DNA of 51,143 bases from Chloroflexota bacterium. Its GTDB lineage: Bacteria > Chloroflexota > Dehalococcoidia > UBA6926. This document shows, piece by piece, positions 40,728 through 49,320 of this stretch. A program made the translations under genes and the position numbers. Positions within the stretch are counted from its first letter, which is position 1. Every line of letters starts with the position of its first letter. Location of the stretch: positions 1-51,143 of the forward strand of contig JAPOOK010000027.1 of assembly GCA_026713485.1 (NCBI GenBank). The letters are read 5' to 3'. The notes under the pieces were generated by a model that made no database searches, was not told where the DNA came from, and worked only from the letters and a program-made list of their open reading frames with translations.

Positions 40728-42980
40728 TTACGTGTATTCCACCTGAATGATGTGCGTTCCTTCAAGTTGCTGTCCCGTGAAGCCGCCCTCCATGCGTGCC
40801 ATACGCATGCGGCGACCGAGGGGGCGAATTGTCACTGTTGTAGCGCCCCACGCTTGCGATCCGGTGCCGTCGACTTCGATGTCTGCCAGAACGGTGTTGA
40901 CATTACCGTCTGGATTGTCGCCATACCGTCCGGAAAATGCTCGCCCGCGTCCAAACGGAACGGCGACGACATTCGGCGGAATGCCAGGATGGAGATACAC
41001 CGGAACCTCGACAGAGCCACTGTCAGACTCCAGTGCGACCAGATCACCATCGCGCAGACCCAAGCGGGCGGCCTCGCGGCTGTTCACCTCAACCCAACTG
41101 TGCCACACCATAGAGGTAACAGGGTCGGGTGCGGATTGAGTCCACGGCAAGTGACCGGCGCTGCCATCACCGACAGTAGAGCTTGCGAACGGAATCAGGT
41201 GGTATCGATCCGTGTGCTCAGGGATTCTTTCAGGCATATCGGCAAGCGCCGGGGCGAAGTCAAATGCGGGACGCTCCCAGATGGTCACACCGCGACCAGC
41301 GATGTTCCACCAACCGCCGCGCTGCAGCACGCCTGTCGTGAAGGCTGCCAATGTTGAACCCTGAACGGAGCCGCGGCCGGGATTTGCCGCGTGCAGATCC
41401 GCGAGGGCATTCAGCACCACCCGTTCCATGCTGTCGCCACGCGTCTTTCGGCTCGTTCCACGGGGTTGCATCAGTGAAATCAGCACATCCCCCATTGCTC
41501 GAGAGTCATGCACGGCACGCCGTGAGCCATCGAGCAGGGGCGCGGCAACCGGCTGCTGCACCGTAAGAGCCTCATAGCCTGGGCCGGGGTCAGGCACGTC
41601 CGTTCCCCAGGATTCCAGGTAATGCTGATCAGGAAGGATAAGATCGGCCATTGCCGTTGTCTCGTTCGGTTCCGACGAGAAACTGACGACGTTTCTGGCA
41701 CGGCTGAGCGCCTGCCCGAATTTTAGGTTAGCCAACGCATGAACTGGATTGGCGCCATCAACGAGCACTAGATCGATGTCTCCGCGATCGAGTCGATCTC
41801 GAACACCACGCCATTCCGAGTACGTAGTCGGGGCTGGCAATTCTTGAAGCTCCGGGAGCGAGGTATCGCTGTTGAACTGCACTCCGCCTCGCCTGCCAAC
41901 ACTGCCAAGTACGCCATTGAGAATCATTCCTGCCTTGGCGTTGAATAGACCGTTCGGTTGGGCAGCGGCAGAGCTGCCAACTAGAACCACCGTTGGGCCG
42001 TGAGAAGCGAGGTTGTGCGCGACGTCCGTGATCATCTGCCCTGTCAACACGCCCGGCGTCGCGCCGAGTTGATCCGCGATCGCATCCGGGCGGTAGGGCG
42101 CAAGCGCGGCTTCACCAAGGCCTCCCGTCATGGCATTCACGGTCGCCTCATCAGCGAGCCCTTCATGGGCGAGAACGTAGGCAATGCTGAGAGCCAGAAT
42201 GCCCTCACGTCCGGGGGCGATGGGCAGCCACGTGTCCGCATTCGCGGCGGTCATAGAAAAGCGGGGGCTGGCATGGACGTGCGTTCCCCTGCTCCTGCCC
42301 TCTCCACGACGGAACTGGCCATAGGCCTTGCTGTAGTGGATTGGCGCGAGCCAGGACTCGAGGAAATCGGCTCCAATTGAAATCACAGAACCCGCATTCG
42401 CAATGTCAAAGAAGGGGAGTCTGTCCTGGCCGAATACGTCTTTGGCTGCCTGCCTGATGGCAGCGTTCTCAAGCGGCTCCAACTGCAAGTGGCGAATGCC
42501 GAAACCCTGGGCGAACTCGTGGGTCACTGCCCCAAGATGGCCCCGATTCGGACGGGTAATGAGCAGCGTGCGTGACGCGTCTGCTCCACTGAGCAAAGCA
42601 TTCAGACGCGCGAGGCCATTGGCCCATGTGATGCTCTGACCATTCTCCATCGGTCCGCTGAACCTGTCCGGATGGTAAAGAGATTGCACGCCGGCCAGGC
42701 AGCCGGGTAGCAGTCCTCCTCGATTCAGTGGGTGATCAGGGTTGCCTTCAATCTTCTTTGCACGCCCCTCTGCGACGCGTACGAGGATGCCATGACCCTC
42801 CCCGCATGACACACAGGATGTGGCGTACATGTCCTCAAGGCCCTGGGCGAGGTCCTCGGGCAGATCACGCGGACTCTGCTTGATGAGCTCCCGTTCGGGA
42901 ATGGCGCAACCCGCAAAAAGGACGCCGGCCACGGATGTGGCTCCGGCTACCCTCAGAAAGTCCCGCCTTGTCAGATCCAT
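40728..42980 (-). CDS. Molybdopterin-oxidoreductase-like subunit of Alternative Complex III (ActB N-terminal-like)
   Basis: A 750-residue protein with a twin-arginine signal (TRRDFLRVAG) ending in a lipobox (FAGC, Cys25), so it is exported folded and lipid-anchored. The fold is that of the molybdopterin oxidoreductases (EGNPDHPLNRGGLLPGCLAG, ETTAMADLILPDQHYLESWGTD). In Alternative Complex III this subunit is structural and holds no molybdenum. The N-terminal Fe-S motif reads C56-x2-C59-x3-H63, with His in place of the third Cys. It is encoded apart from the Fe-S subunit that follows. Confidence 0.9.
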   Translation of the reverse strand: MDLTRRDFLRVAGATSVAGVLFAGCAIPERELIKQSPRDLPEDLAQGLEDMYATSCVSCGEGHGILVRVAEGRAKKIEGNPDHPLNRGGLLPGCLAGVQSLYHPDRFSGPMENGQSITWANGLARLNALLSGADASRTLLITRPNRGHLGAVTHEFAQGFGIRHLQLEPLENAAIRQAAKDVFGQDRLPFFDIANAGSVISIGADFLESWLAPIHYSKAYGQFRRGEGRSRGTHVHASPRFSMTAANADTWLPIAPGREGILALSIAYVLAHEGLADEATVNAMTGGLGEAALAPYRPDAIADQLGATPGVLTGQMITDVAHNLASHGPTVVLVGSSAAAQPNGLFNAKAGMILNGVLGSVGRRGGVQFNSDTSLPELQELPAPTTYSEWRGVRDRLDRGDIDLVLVDGANPVHALANLKFGQALSRARNVVSFSSEPNETTAMADLILPDQHYLESWGTDVPDPGPGYEALTVQQPVAAPLLDGSRRAVHDSRAMGDVLISLMQPRGTSRKTRGDSMERVVLNALADLHAANPGRGSVQGSTLAAFTTGVLQRGGWWNIAGRGVTIWERPAFDFAPALADMPERIPEHTDRYHLIPFASSTVGDGSAGHLPWTQSAPDPVTSMVWHSWVEVNSREAARLGLRDGDLVALESDSGSVEVPVYLHPGIPPNVVAVPFGRGRAFSGRYGDNPDGNVNTVLADIEVDGTGSQAWGATTVTIRPLGRRMRMARMEGGFTGQQLEGTHIIQVEYT

Positions 42981-43016
42981 CTCGCGTAATCCGTTCGTTT
43001 CTCTCTCGTCAGTCCC

Positions 43017-43559
43017 TTATGAGTGACACGTGGAGCACGTGGTTGGTGCGCTGTTTTCCTTGTGGCAGCCAACGCAGTCTCCCATCTTGAGAATCCGTAC
43101 CTGTTCAACTTGTCTCATACTTCCCACGTCGCCGTGGCATTCTGTGCACTCAAAACCGGCGGTGATATGAGGCTCGTGCCTGAATTGGGTGTGGTCGGGA
43201 AGTCGATGCTGCCGTATCCAATTGAGAGGCTCCCCGGATTCCCACGCGGCACGCAACGGCTCAAGGTTGGGATTTGCAGTGGCTACAGTCTTATGGCAGA
43301 ACATGCACTGCTCTACAGACGGTACCGTCGCGGTTCGCGACGTGTCCGCGGCTCGGTGGCAGAACTCGCACTCTATGGCGAGTGAGTTCACGTGCTGGTC
43401 GTGCGGGAACTCCATTTCGTTCTCCGGCACTGAATAGACGGCGCCGAGGGCGGCGCTTCCTCCGGAAAACGCGACGATGCCGATAACGATCAAGGCAAGG
43501 GGGATTGCGATGAGTACGCCGACGACACGGAGTGGCAAGGCTCCCATTCGTTGTCGCAT
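43017..43559 (-). CDS. Pentaheme cytochrome c subunit of Alternative Complex III (ActA-like)
   Basis: A 180-residue protein with one N-terminal membrane anchor (VVGVLIAIPLALIVIGIVAF) and five CxxCH haem sites: CEFCH, CMFCH, CTECH, CVGCH and CSTCH. Five haems fit the ActA subunit of Alternative Complex III. The ATG at 43559 is preferred, because the longer frame to 43613 overlaps the upstream gene by 35 bases; GGGACGGGG lies just before it. It should stand outside the membrane and collect electrons from the Fe-S subunit. Confidence 0.92.
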   Translation of the reverse strand: MRQRMGALPLRVVGVLIAIPLALIVIGIVAFSGGSAALGAVYSVPENEMEFPHDQHVNSLAIECEFCHRAADTSRTATVPSVEQCMFCHKTVATANPNLEPLRAAWESGEPLNWIRQHRLPDHTQFRHEPHITAGFECTECHGDVGSMRQVEQVRILKMGDCVGCHKENSAPTTCSTCHS

Positions 43560-43578
43560 CTGAACGAACGCCCCGTCC

Positions 43579-43878
43579 CTAGATCCAGACCTTCGTGTAG
43601 ATGGTCCGGACAACTTCGGATTCCGTCACGAATCCGACAAAAGTGAATATGGCAATTGCCGCTGCTATGGCGGCAGCGACATAGAAAATTGGTCGGACGC
43701 GCTCAACGCCGGACCCGATGTGGCCGGTGGTGGCGAGTGATGGAATGACGGCGTGGGCGACGAGGAGAGAAAGTGCCATCGCTATTACGGACAGCCACAG
43801 AACCCACAGATAGACCAGCGTGGTCTGAATCTGATCCCAATCTGCGGACGTCAATGACTGCGGGTCGATTTCAGTCAC
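43579..43878 (-). CDS. Small two-helix membrane protein heading the Alternative Complex III operon
   Basis: A 99-residue protein starting at GTG, with GGGGAG upstream. Two helices (LVYLWVLWLSVIAMALSLLVAHAVI and IFYVAAAIAAAIAIFTFVGFV) flank a short loop. It ends 19 bases before the pentaheme gene and is first in the operon. I cannot match it to a named subunit. By position it may be an accessory subunit or assembly factor. Confidence 0.7.
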   Translation of the reverse strand: MTEIDPQSLTSADWDQIQTTLVYLWVLWLSVIAMALSLLVAHAVIPSLATTGHIGSGVERVRPIFYVAAAIAAAIAIFTFVGFVTESEVVRTIYTKVWI

Positions 43879-43927
43879 GAATCAAGCGCTCCCCGAGAGC
43901 AAAGTACGAGTCATTTCAGTAGGAAAC

Positions 43928-43955
43928 GTTACACGCCGCCGAGAGTCGGTGTCAA
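43928..43955 (-). promoter_or_regulatory. Promoter of the Alternative Complex III operon
   Basis: On the minus strand a perfect TTGACA -35 box (complement of 43950-43955) is followed after 16 bases by TGTAAC (complement of 43928-43933, four of six to consensus). The first gene begins 50 bases downstream. Confidence 0.55.
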
Positions 43956-43992
43956 TCCCCTTTTGACGCGCGGCGAAGAGCTTAAACAACGT

Positions 43993-44010
43993 GCCCTCCA
44001 CGCGGAGGGC
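43993..44010 (-). terminator. Possible terminator of the replication/HIT operon
   Basis: A perfect 7-bp stem (43993-43999 with 44004-44010) with a 4-base loop lies about 90 bases past the HIT gene stop and before the respiratory promoter. On the minus strand ACGTTGTTT follows, a weak T-run. Confidence 0.45.
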
Positions 44011-44101
44011 AAATGCGGAGGCTTGTGCCAAAAATCACACAGTAGGCTCGATTAACGATGTTTTAGAGGCAATACGGGCCATTTAAGCGGTCTGCGCTCA
44101 T

Positions 44102-44470
44102 TTAAACCCAAAATGGTGAACGCCGAGCTGCCTCCACGTACATGCCGAGTGGCCGGCCTCCCAGCAGGTGCAGGTGACCGTGGGGCTGGGACTGCATGCC
44201 GTCCTCGCCGAAATTCGACAGGACCCGGAAACCGCCGGGCGCGTGCTCTTTGCCGAGCTGGACGGCGAGGGCGGAGGCGCGCTCCATGTCGTCTTTCCAG
44301 AACTCTTCCTGCGTCTTGTGTTCTTTCGGGACGATGAGCAATTGGATCGGCAGCCAGCGCAGGTGGTTGCGAAAAACGATCAGGCTCTCGTCCTCGTGCC
44401 AGACCTCGGCCGGTTCCCGGCCTGCGATGATCTCACAGAAGACGCAGTACGGTTGGGCAGGACTCGTCAT
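44102..44470 (-). CDS. HIT-family protein
   Basis: A 122-residue histidine-triad nucleotide-binding protein. CVFCEIIAGREPAEVWHEDESLIVFRNHLRWLPIQLLIVPKEHK is the standard start, with a CxxC pair that may bind zinc. QPHGHLHLLGG is the histidine triad. Such proteins hydrolyse AMP-linked small molecules. It lies nine bases after the loader-ATPase gene and so is probably the last gene of the replication operon. Confidence 0.93.
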   Translation of the reverse strand: MTSPAQPYCVFCEIIAGREPAEVWHEDESLIVFRNHLRWLPIQLLIVPKEHKTQEEFWKDDMERASALAVQLGKEHAPGGFRVLSNFGEDGMQSQPHGHLHLLGGRPLGMYVEAARRSPFWV

Positions 44471-44479
44471 GCGACAAGT

Positions 44480-45898
44480 CTAACCACGACCGCGACGCGT
44501 CCGCGACTCCGACAGCGGCTCGGTCAGGTTTCGACGGAGCATATAGTTCGGGACATCGATGTTGAACGGAATGCTGAAGGGCGTACCGGCGAGACGCGAG
44601 GCGACGCGAGGCTCGTCCTGAGCCAACTCATCCAACGAGATGTTCATCGTCACGATGGTTGGCAGGCGGGCGTTGTAGCGGAAGTTGATGATCTGAAAGA
44701 GCTTTTCGCGAGCCCACGCCGTGGTGGCATGAGCGCCAAGATCATCCATGACCAGAAGCGGGACGGTCCGCACACCTTCAAAGAGTTCGTCGTATGAGAC
44801 ATCGCTCTGCGGACCAAAGGTATAGCGGAGGTGATCCAGCAGGTCTGCCACGACCACAAAGAGGGTTTCGACTCCGTTGGCGCGGCAATGGTTTGCGATG
44901 GCAGCGGCGAGGTGAGTCTTGCCAACACCGTTTTCGCCGGTAAAGACCAGCCAGCCATCGGGCTGCTCTGCATAGCTTCGTGACATCTTGAGCGCGCCTT
45001 CGAGGCTCTGGCGCTGACGACGTTCCAATGCGTCATTGTTACGACCATCGAAGTTCGCGAACGTCATGTCCTTGAATCGAGGGAGCTCCAGCGCGTCCGT
45101 CACGGGGAGGCGAGCGCCGGCCGCGCCCGTGGCAAGCACCGTTGCCAGGCCGGGAGCAGTGAGGCGGCTTAGAAGTTGCGGCTCCATTTCCATGAGGGGC
45201 TTGCTGAGGGTTACGACGGTCGGGCGGCGCTCAATGAATCGTTGATTGAATACCTGGAAGAGTTTTTCTTGCGCCCACGGCGTTGCCGAATGAACACCGA
45301 GGTCGTCAAGGATGAGCAGCGGCGCTTCCTTGACCTGCTCAAAGAGGGAATCAAACGGCGTCTCTGCGTTTGGGGCGTATGCAGCCCTAAGGTAGTCGAG
45401 AAAATCGGGCACTGATATTAGGAGCGCCGGAATACCGCGGCCGATGACATCGTTGGCGACGGCGGCAGCGAGATGGGTTTTGCCGCTGCCGGAGGGGCCG
45501 TGAAGAACAAGCCAGCCATCCGGGTCTACAGCGTACGCTCGCGCTCTTGCGAGAGCGTCGACATAGGTTTCGTTCCTATCGTTCGTCGACCGCTCAAGCT
45601 CGGACTCGAGGGTTTCGAAGGTGACATTGGCGAAGGGCTCAAGCTGTCCGTAGCGCTGCAGCCGACGAAGACGCTCGCGCTTGAGTTCCTCTGCACGGCA
45701 GGCGCAGGGAATCACTTTCCCGAATTCGGGATCATCGAGCGGCAGGTCACGGCTGACCCACCCCATGCCGTCACAGACGGGGCAGCGGTCAGTGTCCGGA
45801 GCCTCTTCGCGTTCGGGGGCGTCAGCGCCAGCGGACGACCTGGCCGTATTCCCCTCCGCGATAGCGGTCCTTCGCAGGACGTCGCTGAGTCGTTCCAT
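44480..45898 (-). CDS. DnaC/DnaI-like helicase-loader ATPase with two tandem AAA+ domains
   Basis: A 472-residue protein, about twice the usual loader length. An N-terminal zinc-binding-type motif (CPVCDGMGW and CAC) is followed by AAA+ domain 1: Walker A HGPSGSGKTHLAAAVAND, Walker B LLILDDLG. Domain 2 follows: Walker A TGENGVGKTHLAAAIANH, Walker B LLVMDDLGAH. Both have the EKLFQVFNQRF/EKLFQIINFRYNARLPTIVT segment typical of DnaC/IstB-like ATPases. The start at 45898 has GGGGAG directly upstream and overlaps the DnaD-like gene by 77 bases. Sitting behind dnaB and a dnaD-like gene, it probably loads the replicative helicase. Both ATP sites look intact. Confidence 0.85.
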   Translation of the reverse strand: MERLSDVLRRTAIAEGNTARSSAGADAPEREEAPDTDRCPVCDGMGWVSRDLPLDDPEFGKVIPCACRAEELKRERLRRLQRYGQLEPFANVTFETLESELERSTNDRNETYVDALARARAYAVDPDGWLVLHGPSGSGKTHLAAAVANDVIGRGIPALLISVPDFLDYLRAAYAPNAETPFDSLFEQVKEAPLLILDDLGVHSATPWAQEKLFQVFNQRFIERRPTVVTLSKPLMEMEPQLLSRLTAPGLATVLATGAAGARLPVTDALELPRFKDMTFANFDGRNNDALERRQRQSLEGALKMSRSYAEQPDGWLVFTGENGVGKTHLAAAIANHCRANGVETLFVVVADLLDHLRYTFGPQSDVSYDELFEGVRTVPLLVMDDLGAHATTAWAREKLFQIINFRYNARLPTIVTMNISLDELAQDEPRVASRLAGTPFSIPFNIDVPNYMLRRNLTEPLSESRTRRGRG

Positions 45899-46553
45899 CT
45901 CCCCTACCCCTATCTCTCCAGTTGCGAAGAACCGAGCGCACGTACGCCCAGCGCCGCGCATTCTGTGCTGCCGCCTCCTGAAAGGCTTCTCGTATCCATA
46001 TGGCGGGATACTCTTGTTCCGCCTCAGAAAGTTCCTGTGCGATGCCTGCGCCAGGAATCGGTCCGATGGTGTCTTCATACAGGCGGAATATCTCGCCGGG
46101 CTGCGACGGTGGCTCCTCCGGTTGGGCTCTCGCCGGTTGCGGTGATAGTGCCGCATCACCGGCCTTGACCCGCTCGGCGCCCCGCCTGCCCTCCGAGTCG
46201 TTCACAAAATATGCCACGTCGTCGTCACCCAGTGGAACCCCAAGAAACACGCCGGCACGCACAAAACCCGCCATGACACTTTGGACAGCTTCCTGAGGGC
46301 CGTCGTCCCTTTTCACCAGTTCGGGAGCACCACTGTCTGACAACTCGCCAAGCTCCGGGGCGTTCGTCAATTCGCTGCCGGTAACGAACCTGATCGCCCC
46401 TTTGCGACTTCGGATGCGGCGCAGGGCAACCAGAAAGGTTTTGATTTCAGCAACGCTGTTGAGCTGTGGGAGGATCTCACTGAAGAATGCTTCCGGCACC
46501 GGTGTTGCCTGTGTCGGCGTGGGAAAGCCCTGAAACTCCTCGATATCACGCAT
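45822..46553 (-). CDS. DnaD-like replication initiation protein
   Basis: A 243-residue protein. The N-terminal 95 residues (EAFFSEILPQLNSVAEIKTFLVALRRIRSRKGAIRFVTGSEL) are winged-helix-like. The C-terminal block FRLYEDTIGPI, AEQEYPAIWIREAFQEAAAQNARRWAYVRSVLRNW is the DnaD/DnaB_2 domain that binds DNA in primosome proteins of low-G+C Gram-positives. A disordered Pro/Gln/Glu-rich link joins them. It lies 24 bases after dnaB and overlaps the loader gene, which supports a primosome role. Confidence 0.83.
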   Translation of the reverse strand: MRDIEEFQGFPTPTQATPVPEAFFSEILPQLNSVAEIKTFLVALRRIRSRKGAIRFVTGSELTNAPELGELSDSGAPELVKRDDGPQEAVQSVMAGFVRAGVFLGVPLGDDDVAYFVNDSEGRRGAERVKAGDAALSPQPARAQPEEPPSQPGEIFRLYEDTIGPIPGAGIAQELSEAEQEYPAIWIREAFQEAAAQNARRWAYVRSVLRNWRDRGRGDGTTQRRPAKDRYRGGEYGQVVRWR

Positions 46554-46577
46554 GGCGTTGTGTCCGGCGCTTCATGG

Positions 46578-47966
46578 CTAGTAGTATCCGTCCGGGCCGC
46601 CGCCGGCGCGCGCGGCGTTGCGGAACGTTGTGGTCTGCTCTTCAAACACAACCTGCATCCGGCCCGTTGGTCCGTTGCGATGTTTGGCAATGATGACGTC
46701 AGCAACACCGCGGGGATATTCCTGGTCCGGGTGCTGCCGCTCCCATTCTTCGCCCGTGAAAACCATATCCGGGCGGTAGAGAAACAGAACGACATCGGCG
46801 TCCTGCTCGATCGCGCCGCTCTCACGTAGATCAGACAGGAGGGGTTCATGGCGGGGGCGGTTCTCCACGGCACGGGAGAGTTGGGACAGGGCCAGGACGG
46901 GCACACTCAGGTCGCGGGCGAGCGCTTTCAGTGAGCGGGAAATTTCACTGATTTCCTGCACCCTGTTGCCAAACGTGTTCGTGCCGGACATAAGTTGCAT
47001 GTAGTCAACGACGATGAGATCAAGCCCCTGTTCAAGGGAGAGACGCCGGGCCTTGGAACGGAGCGCGACGACGCTGAGGTTAACCGAATCATCGATAAAG
47101 AGGGGCAGCTCGGCGAGCCGCCCGACGGCGTTCATGATTGCGCCCTCTTCGTAGTCGGTCCATATATGGCCGCGGATGCGTGTGGAGTTGATGCCGGATT
47201 CGCCTGCCAGCAGGCGCTCAACGACCTGTTCCGCCGCCATTTCAAGGCTGAAGAAGGCGACTATTCTGGGGCGACTGTCCGCTCGTCGGGTCTGTGCGGC
47301 CGCCTTGGCGACGTTGAGCGCGAATGCGCTTTTCCCGACGCCGGGCCGGGCGGCGAGGATGAGCAGGTCTGAGGCCTGGAAACCGCCGCCTAACTGTCGG
47401 TCAAGGTCCACGAAGCCGCTTTCGACGCCGCCAGCGCGCCCGCCGGCACTCTGCTCAGTTTCTTCTACATATCGATCAAGGACGTCCCGCAACGCCTCAA
47501 GGTCTCGGGCGTTCTGGCCGAGGCGCATCGTATAGAGCAATTCCTCCGCCTTACGGAGGGATTCCTCTTCATCTTCCTCTGCGCGGGTTCCGATGCCGGC
47601 AATCTGTCCACCGGCATCAATGAGACGGCGATGGATGGAGAGCCGCCGGACGACACGGGCATAGTTGTCCGCATAAACCGAAGTGGGAACGACAGCGATG
47701 AGGTGGCTTAGGAAGGGGAGTCCGCCAACCTCTTCGAGTCGTTGATGGCGCGCGAGTTCATCCGCGACGCTTATCTGGCTTATGGGGTCATTGCGAGCGA
47801 AAAGGGTTACGCAGGCGTCAAATATCCAGGAGTGTCGCTGCCGGTAGAAGTCGTTGGCTTCGAGAATGATCTGGACGCCGGGGACGGTCTCGCCGTCAAT
47901 GAGCATCGAGCCGAGGACGGCTTCCTCAGCTTCGTCGTCGTGTGGGGGGAGTTGCTCGGTGTACAC
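46578..47966 (-). CDS. dnaB: Replicative DNA helicase DnaB
   Basis: A 462-residue hexameric helicase that unwinds DNA at the replication fork. The N-terminal domain begins PPHDDEAEEAVLGSMLIDGETV. The RecA-like domain has Walker A ARPGVGKSAFALNVA, VAFFSLEMAAEQVVERLLA, and Walker B LIVVDYMQLM. ALSQLSRAVENRPRHEPLLSDLRESGAIEQDADVVLFLYR holds motifs 3-4. No intein is present. The length is normal. It follows rplI by 63 bases, the common rplI-dnaB order. Confidence 0.97.
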   Translation of the reverse strand: MYTEQLPPHDDEAEEAVLGSMLIDGETVPGVQIILEANDFYRQRHSWIFDACVTLFARNDPISQISVADELARHQRLEEVGGLPFLSHLIAVVPTSVYADNYARVVRRLSIHRRLIDAGGQIAGIGTRAEEDEEESLRKAEELLYTMRLGQNARDLEALRDVLDRYVEETEQSAGGRAGGVESGFVDLDRQLGGGFQASDLLILAARPGVGKSAFALNVAKAAAQTRRADSRPRIVAFFSLEMAAEQVVERLLAGESGINSTRIRGHIWTDYEEGAIMNAVGRLAELPLFIDDSVNLSVVALRSKARRLSLEQGLDLIVVDYMQLMSGTNTFGNRVQEISEISRSLKALARDLSVPVLALSQLSRAVENRPRHEPLLSDLRESGAIEQDADVVLFLYRPDMVFTGEEWERQHPDQEYPRGVADVIIAKHRNGPTGRMQVVFEEQTTTFRNAARAGGGPDGYY

Positions 47967-48029
47967 AAAACACCTCGGTCCCGCCCACTGCGCCTGTAAG
48001 TAACAGGCCGGGACGGGTTTCCGGGCCAG

Positions 48030-48701
48030 TTACTCCTTGTCGTCATCCTCGTCAGTGGCCTCGGTCCCACCCTCTTCAGGGGCAGTTGTCTCTGCCTCCT
48101 CGTCTTCGGACTCAGCAGCCTCCGAACTCTCCCCGGTCGCTTCCGGCTCCTCAGTCGCCGCTTCGGCAGTCACTTCGTCTCCAGAGGCCTCGGCGGTCTC
48201 CGCGCCCTCCTGGTCCTCTTCGGGAGTCTCTTCCACGAGAGGCGGGGGTTCGGTTCCCTCCTGATAGACAGTGATGGTCACGTTCGGGATGACATCCGGC
48301 GCGAGACGAACGGGGGTCTGGTGGTGGCCAAGTTCCCGGATCGGCTGTGCAAGCTGTACTGAGCGGCGGTCAATCTCGACACCCATGGTCTCGTTGACGG
48401 CTTCGGCGATCTCCGCAGCGGTCACGCTGCCGTAGAGGCGGCCGCCGGGGCCGACGCGCACAGCAATCAACAGGCGCTCCTCTGTGAGCTTCTCGCCGAC
48501 GCTTTCCATCTCAAGATTGAGCTTGGTACGCCGCTCAATTTCAACCTTCTTCCGTGCATCGGCACGGGCGAGTTCCTGTGGAGTTGCCAAGACGGCCAGC
48601 CCTTTGGGGATGAGGAAATTGCGGGCGTAACCGTCTTTGACATCGCGGACATCACCGGCGATGCCCAGCCCGGGCGCCTCATCAATCAATACGACTTTCA
48701 T
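48030..48701 (-). CDS. rplI: 50S ribosomal protein L9 with acidic C-terminal extension
   Basis: A 223-residue L9, against about 150 in most bacteria. MKVVLIDEAPGLGIAGDVRDVKDGYARNFLIPKGLAV is the rRNA-binding N-domain. The long helix and C-domain end near residue 148. The last 75 residues are almost only Glu, Asp, Ala, Thr and Ser, and should be disordered. The start is the ATG at 48699-48701, with AGGA six bases upstream; a promoter right before it rules out the longer frame. Confidence 0.95.
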   Translation of the reverse strand: MKVVLIDEAPGLGIAGDVRDVKDGYARNFLIPKGLAVLATPQELARADARKKVEIERRTKLNLEMESVGEKLTEERLLIAVRVGPGGRLYGSVTAAEIAEAVNETMGVEIDRRSVQLAQPIRELGHHQTPVRLAPDVIPNVTITVYQEGTEPPPLVEETPEEDQEGAETAEASGDEVTAEAATEEPEATGESSEAAESEDEEAETTAPEEGGTEATDEDDDKE

Positions 48702-48721
48702 TGGGATTCCTTTCGCAAGCA

Positions 48722-48750
48722 ATATTAGAACGTATGTATTAGCATGTCAA
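48722..48750 (-). promoter_or_regulatory. Strong sigma70-type promoter of the rplI-dnaB operon
   Basis: On the minus strand a perfect TTGACA (complement of 48745-48750) is followed after exactly 17 bases by TAATAT (complement of 48722-48727). The predicted transcript would start about 14 bases before the rplI ATG, leaving just room for the AGGA site. Confidence 0.75.
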
Positions 48751-48891
48751 ACCCGCCATGGTGATCGAACAGCATTCTGGGGGCGACACACAAGAGACAA
48801 GATTAAGTGTGTCATGGGTGGGACGGCAAGGGTCTTGCGGGGAGTTATCCACATTTTGGGCGTGGAGCGTGGTCTCCAAGGAGTTCGTGAC

Positions 48892-49320
48892 TCAAGGGCT
48901 TAAGGGAGAATCCCATGGGTTGATGGCGTCAACGCCAATCACTTCAAAGTCCCTCATGTTGCGCGTGGCAACAGTTAAGCCGTGGGTGCGGGCTGTGCCA
49001 GCGATGAGCGCATCACCCCAGCCGGTTGCACGCCCTTGGCGGTGATTGATTGCACGATAACGCGCGGCCCAATCCGCACAGGTTCGATCAAAGGGCAGAT
49101 ATCGTTCCTCGTACTCAGCGAAGAGTTGCGTCATGTCAGACTGCAGGTCATCACGACGTTGCCCCGGATCCATCCGTTCTACTCCGTACTGCATCTCATG
49201 CCGCACCACGACAGACAACCAGAGATCGCTGTTGTCAGCAAAGAATTGAAGGACGTTTGGCTCCGGCCTGGTCTTTAGCAATTCAGAGAAGACATTTGTA
49301 TCAGGTAGATACGCCGTCAT
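48892..49320 (-). CDS. vapC: PIN-domain ribonuclease toxin (VapC/FitB-like)
   Basis: A 142-residue PIN protein. Conserved acids are visible in PDTNVFSELL (Asp and Glu), VVVRHEMQYG (Glu), GWGDALIAGTA (Asp) and TRNMRDFEVIG (Asp), forming the Mg-dependent RNase site. All look intact. The start overlaps the upstream small gene by four bases (ATGA), the usual antitoxin-toxin coupling. Confidence 0.92.
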   Translation of the reverse strand: MTAYLPDTNVFSELLKTRPEPNVLQFFADNSDLWLSVVVRHEMQYGVERMDPGQRRDDLQSDMTQLFAEYEERYLPFDRTCADWAARYRAINHRQGRATGWGDALIAGTARTHGLTVATRNMRDFEVIGVDAINPWDSPLSP

